From contig RPFO01001719.1 in the NCBI GenBank assembly GCA_009746045.1, positions 1 through 44,454 on the forward strand: a stretch of DNA of 44,454 nucleotides, read 5' to 3'. Origin of the DNA: Mesostigma viride (Eukaryota; Streptophyta; Mesostigmatophyceae; Mesostigmatales; Mesostigmataceae). Positions 41,882 through 44,454 of this stretch are shown piece by piece (positions within the stretch are counted from its first letter, which is position 1; each line of letters starts with the position of its first letter). The translations under genes and the position numbers were made by a program. The notes beneath the pieces were generated by a model. The model saw nothing but the letters and a program-made list of their open reading frames with translations. It made no database searches and was not told the DNA's origin.

Positions 41882-42484
41882 ATGATTGTGCTCAGCTTTG
41901 ACGTGGGGATCGCCAACCTGGCCTACTGCGTCGTCAAGCTGACCGACGGGGACGGGAACGAGTACGCCAAAGGCCTCCCCTTCGAGATCCTGGGCTGGGA
42001 AGTGATCGACCTGAACGCGCGGTCCCTGGACGAGGCGTGCAGGAAGCTGCCGGGGGAGCTCCTGAAACGCATCGACGTGCTCGGGTGCGCGGACAAGGTC
42101 ATCATCGAGAGGCAGACGAAGACCAACGTGAAGATGAAGGTGATGAGCCACGCCCTGCAGGTCTTCTTCGAGAGCCATCTGGTCCTGCGCCCGGTGGTCA
42201 GCGACCTGATGAAGCCCATGGTGGTCGAGTTCTCGTCCCCGCTGAAGAAGCTGAGCGTGTACTCGGGCCCCCCGATCGCCTGCTCCATTCAGAACTCGTA
42301 CAGGAGGAACAAGAAGATGGCCATCGAGCACACCCTCAAGATCCTGGAGAAGTACCCCGTGTTCGTCGAGTACTTCCACGCCCTCACCAAGAAGGACGAC
42401 GCCGCCGACGCCCTCCTGCACGCCCTGGTGGCCCTGCACGAGCACTGGGGCGGCGCCCGAAAGCCCGTGTCTGTGGATGTCTGA
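41882..42484 (+). CDS. Holliday junction resolvase, poxvirus A22-like (RuvC family)
   Basis: ATG 41882 (MIVLSFDVGIANLAY), 200 residues, usual length. The RNase H-like acidic residues are visible: Asp7 in SFDVGIANLA, Glu76 in VIIERQTKTN, and Asp172, Asp173, Asp176 in KKDDAADALLHA. The RRNKKMA segment (141-147) matches the basic helix after the third strand. The enzyme cleaves four-way junctions and resolves replicated genomes in nucleocytoplasmic viruses. Intact. It is close to the exonuclease gene (62 bases), a pair often linked to recombination. Confidence 0.9.
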   Translation: MIVLSFDVGIANLAYCVVKLTDGDGNEYAKGLPFEILGWEVIDLNARSLDEACRKLPGELLKRIDVLGCADKVIIERQTKTNVKMKVMSHALQVFFESHLVLRPVVSDLMKPMVVEFSSPLKKLSVYSGPPIACSIQNSYRRNKKMAIEHTLKILEKYPVFVEYFHALTKKDDAADALLHALVALHEHWGGARKPVSVDV

Positions 42485-42545
42485 GTGCGGCTAGCCGGTC
42501 GCCAAAAAAATCCCCTCCCTGTATGCAAATGGGACGCGCGGCCAG

Positions 42546-43367
42546 ATGGCAGAACTCGTTGAGACACCGACGGAGCAGGCGGGCGAGGAGTACGTCCACC
42601 CCGTAGTCAGAGGCCTGCTGAACATGAAGACGGCGCCCCAGCACTCGCCCGAGTGGTTCGCGATACGTGACCGGATGTTGACCGCGTCCGACGTGGCAGC
42701 CGCGATAGGAGCGAATCCGTATCAAAGCGTCGACAAACTTCTCCGGAAGAAGCTGGGGGATGACAAGTACGTGTTCCAGGGCAACGCGGCCACTCGACAC
42801 GGGAACGAGAACGAGGATGTGGCCGCGCAGGAGTACGCGCGCAGGACGGGGAAGAAGTGCCTCCAATTCGGCCTCATACCCCATCCCTTGCACCCGTGGC
42901 TCGGGGGGAGCCCGGATCGCATCACCACCGACGGCGTCCTGGTGGAGATCAAGTGCCCCATCAAGCGGGACATCAAGCACGAAATACCCTCCTACTACCT
43001 CCCCCAGGTCCAGGTGCTTTTGGAGATCGTCAACCTGGAGATGTGCCATTTCGTGCAGTTCCGCCCGTCCAGCACCTGGGCGGAGATGGAGATGGACATC
43101 CTGGAGGTCAAGCGGGACCGAAACTGGTTCCGCCAGAAGCTGCCTCTCATGCAGAAGTTCAGGGACGTGTGGGTAGAGGCTACCGAGAACGGGGGGCTGC
43201 AGTACCTGCACAAGAAGGGGGTCTTCTGCAGCAGCTCCTCGTCGGGGGACGAGTGCGAGGAGGACGCGGCCAATGGGAGGAAAAAGCGCCGGGTCGTGGA
43301 GGTCACTATCGACCCCCCCTTCCCGTTTATAGAGAGGCCAGCGGTGATGGACAGTGGGATCTCTTGA
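42546..43367 (+). CDS. YqaJ/lambda-type viral exonuclease
   Basis: 273 residues. The motifs are in order: SPEWFAIRDRMLTASD (35-49), GNENEDVA (86-93), GGSPDRI (120-126, Asp124), VEIKCP (133-138, Glu134 and Lys136) and YLPQVQVLLEI (151-161, Gln154, Gln156). This is a PD-(D/E)XK nuclease. In lambda and in giant viruses these enzymes resect double-stranded DNA for strand annealing and repair of concatemers. It would work with the resolvase and the possible SSB. The C-terminal 60 residues (SSSSGDECEEDA, KKRRV) are acidic and basic and may be a nuclear signal. Confidence 0.9.
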   Translation: MAELVETPTEQAGEEYVHPVVRGLLNMKTAPQHSPEWFAIRDRMLTASDVAAAIGANPYQSVDKLLRKKLGDDKYVFQGNAATRHGNENEDVAAQEYARRTGKKCLQFGLIPHPLHPWLGGSPDRITTDGVLVEIKCPIKRDIKHEIPSYYLPQVQVLLEIVNLEMCHFVQFRPSSTWAEMEMDILEVKRDRNWFRQKLPLMQKFRDVWVEATENGGLQYLHKKGVFCSSSSSGDECEEDAANGRKKRRVVEVTIDPPFPFIERPAVMDSGIS

Positions 43368-43381
43368 TGGAAGGGTGAATT

Positions 43382-43398
43382 CATTTCTCAATTAATTT
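43382..43398 (+). promoter_or_regulatory. Promoter-like motif CATTTCTCAATTAATTT
   Basis: Shared with 28543-28560 apart from one T. It is ten bases before ATG 43408. Confidence 0.45.
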
Positions 43399-43407
43399 AT
43401 AAGACAC

Positions 43408-43947
43408 ATGACCGTTCGTCATGCCATCACCAGGTGTCAATTCCATAAGATCATGAAGGCCATGATGCACATGCCCGAGAATGACAGGATGTCCTTCTGC
43501 TCCGGGATCATCCGCGATTTGCAGACGGGCGCGTATGGGGTAGAAGAGGGCGCCGAGCGCGCCTTGGGAGAGCTCGTCCGAATGAGAGACAGAGACAGTC
43601 CCCCCCTCCGCCTCCCGATGCACGCCATCCAAAGGAGGGGGCAGAAGGCATTTGAGGCCTTTTTAGGAGCGGGCGGGGCTCTCAGCCCAACCTCGAGTGG
43701 GACAACGCGAAGTCCTCGAAGGCCGCGAACGTCAAGTCTTGAAGCAGCGGGTAACCGTACGCCGCGCACTGCTCCTTCAGCGTCAGGTAGAGATTCAGCA
43801 GCTCGTCTCTGTACTGGCACTGAAAATGGTCCGGCAAGTCAGCAAGGGGGCGACACGTGTCGCAGCCCTCGCATCCATCGTCGCATCCCTTCCCTGGCGC
43901 GCATGTGCTGCTGTCATCCTTGGGGTGGGTGTTGCGGTTGTCCATGA
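43408..43947 (+). CDS. Hypothetical protein; first 90 codons convincing
   Basis: ATG 43408 follows the shared promoter-like motif. The first 90 residues look natural: KIMKAMMHMPENDRMSFCSG, IIRDLQTGAYGVEEGAERAL, RRGQKAFEAFL. After about codon 90 the frame is antisense to the next minus-strand gene and reads as a shadow, so the true stop may be earlier after a frame change near the GGGCGGGG run (43671-43678). No family recognised. Confidence 0.4.
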   Translation: MTVRHAITRCQFHKIMKAMMHMPENDRMSFCSGIIRDLQTGAYGVEEGAERALGELVRMRDRDSPPLRLPMHAIQRRGQKAFEAFLGAGGALSPTSSGTTRSPRRPRTSSLEAAGNRTPRTAPSASGRDSAARLCTGTENGPASQQGGDTCRSPRIHRRIPSLARMCCCHPWGGCCGCP

Positions 43948-43957
43948 TAGGGTGCAA
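43682..43957 (-). CDS. Small Cys-rich helical protein
   Basis: 91 residues; start ATG 43957 or 43945. A Cys-rich segment (CAPGKGCDDGCEGCDTC) is followed by helices (DELLNLYLTLKEQCAAYG, TFAAFEDFALSHSRLG). No recognised family. Convergent with the previous gene. Confidence 0.5.
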   Translation of the reverse strand: MHPIMDNRNTHPKDDSSTCAPGKGCDDGCEGCDTCRPLADLPDHFQCQYRDELLNLYLTLKEQCAAYGYPLLQDLTFAAFEDFALSHSRLG

Positions 43958-44007
43958 CGGACTTCGGGCGTGTGCGAGAGAGAGTTACCAGTCGCCGAGA
44001 TTTCTTT

Positions 44008-44229
44008 TTACCACCCGTAGCCGCGGTACCCGCCCCTGGCTGGAAGCAGGGCCGACGGGACGTACAGCCCCAGCACGAGCGCCACCAGCCAGAACGGCGT
44101 GAGCGTCTGCCGCGCGCCGACCCCGAACTTCATGGGGCGCCCGTCCGGCTCGAACATGCACGCGGGTTTCGCGCGCAGGAGCAGGTAGGACGCCGCGAAG
44201 AAGACCAGGAGAGACGGCAACGTGTCCAT
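44008..44229 (-). CDS. Small conserved two-helix membrane protein
   Basis: 73 residues. PSLLVFFAASYLLLRAKP is the first membrane helix, FEPDGRPMKFGVG the loop, and LTPFWLVALVLGLYVPSAL the second helix. A membrane helix, then FxPDGRxxxFGVG and a second helix is a layout found in many giant viruses, probably in the virion membrane. Ends in a Gly/Tyr-rich tail. Confidence 0.55.
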   Translation of the reverse strand: MDTLPSLLVFFAASYLLLRAKPACMFEPDGRPMKFGVGARQTLTPFWLVALVLGLYVPSALLPARGGYRGYGW

Positions 44230-44255
44230 CGTCAGGTTGCTATTAGACGAGAATT

Positions 44256-44454
44256 TTATCCCGCCGCCCCCATTATGCGCACCACAGCGTGGGCCTCGCG
44301 ATCCCTCTTCACGCTCACGACCACCTTCCCCGGCCCGTCGCCAGACTCCGACCCCTCGCCCGTTTCCCTCACCTTGCGCCTGTACCTCTGCGCTATGAAC
44401 TCGGGCATGTCCGGGCCTTGCGCCAAAAGGTTGTCGAGCGTCAGCCGGCAGACC
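44256..44454 (-). CDS. Partial unknown gene at the right edge
   Basis: The frame is open from the window edge to a stop at 44256-44258 (65 codons). It encodes a charged C-terminal end with PEFIAQRYRRKVRETGEGSE and VVVSVKRDREAHAVVR. No family recognised; the start lies beyond the window. Confidence 0.5.
   Translation of the reverse strand, partial: VCRLTLDNLLAQGPDMPEFIAQRYRRKVRETGEGSESGDGPGKVVVSVKRDREAHAVVRIMGAAG

Overview
This window looks like part of a GC-rich giant virus genome (Nucleocytoviricota), either free or integrated in a eukaryotic host. The evidence is a set of genes typical of that phylum: a D5-type SF3 primase-helicase (35409-37901), a poxvirus A22-like Holliday junction resolvase (41882-42484), a YqaJ/lambda-type exonuclease (42546-43367), a VLTF-2-like zinc protein (14866-15564), a DUF5871-like possible ssDNA-binding protein (17604-18290), KilA-N and RING proteins, and several small conserved membrane or DUF proteins (families resembling DUF5760, DUF5832, DUF5761, DUF5755 and DUF3846). 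A Rieske oxygenase of the pheophorbide-oxygenase type hints at an algal host, but this is only an inference. I saw no major capsid protein, DNA polymerase or packaging ATPase, no complete tRNA or rRNA gene, and no CRISPR array.

Layout. 1-5.3 kb: the end of a probable SET-domain protein with a Gly/Lys and Glu-rich tail, a BRO/MSV199-like protein on the minus strand, a 1.7-kb non-coding block full of repeats, inverted repeats and splice-like signals, then a KilA-N + RING protein. 5.35-9.6 kb: one very large coiled-coil gene, broken in a C10 tract. 9.6-18.3 kb: a cytosine-C5 DNA methyltransferase, small unknown proteins, a NifS-like cysteine desulfurase, a lipase-3-like protein without its catalytic serine, VLTF-2, an HNH-type protein and the DUF5871-like protein. 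18.3-26.7 kb: a complete Copia-like LTR retrotransposon on the minus strand. 26.7-34.9 kb: an OTU protease gene, RING-TRAF, F-box, membrane and KilA-N genes. 35.4-44.5 kb: the replication and recombination genes plus conserved small proteins.

The most striking object is the retrotransposon (18320-26709). Its 654-bp LTRs differ at only three sites. It is flanked by a 5-bp duplication, GCATG, that contains the start codon of the OTU gene, so the insertion separated that gene from its original upstream sequence but rebuilt the ATG. Its pol order appears to be integrase, protease, RT, RNase H, with the protease after the integrase. Gag and pol share one reading frame, separated by a single TGA.

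A second pattern is that at least seven genes are split by one-base frame changes, most of them inside or beside C or G homopolymers (224-230, ~2205-2225, 6347-6356, ~10377-10380, 16659-16667, 17172-17177, 31976-31982, 34304-34308). The D5, resolvase, exonuclease, NifS, Rieske and VLTF-2 genes are intact. This could be uncorrected long-read error, transcriptional slippage, or early decay of an endogenous virus. Raw reads would decide.

Genes are tightly packed, with overlaps and very short divergent promoters. The replication and recombination genes (D5, resolvase, exonuclease, possible SSB) probably work together in genome replication. The RING, KilA-N-RING, F-box and OTU genes form a ubiquitin-related set spread over the window, likely aimed at host ubiquitin signalling (inference).
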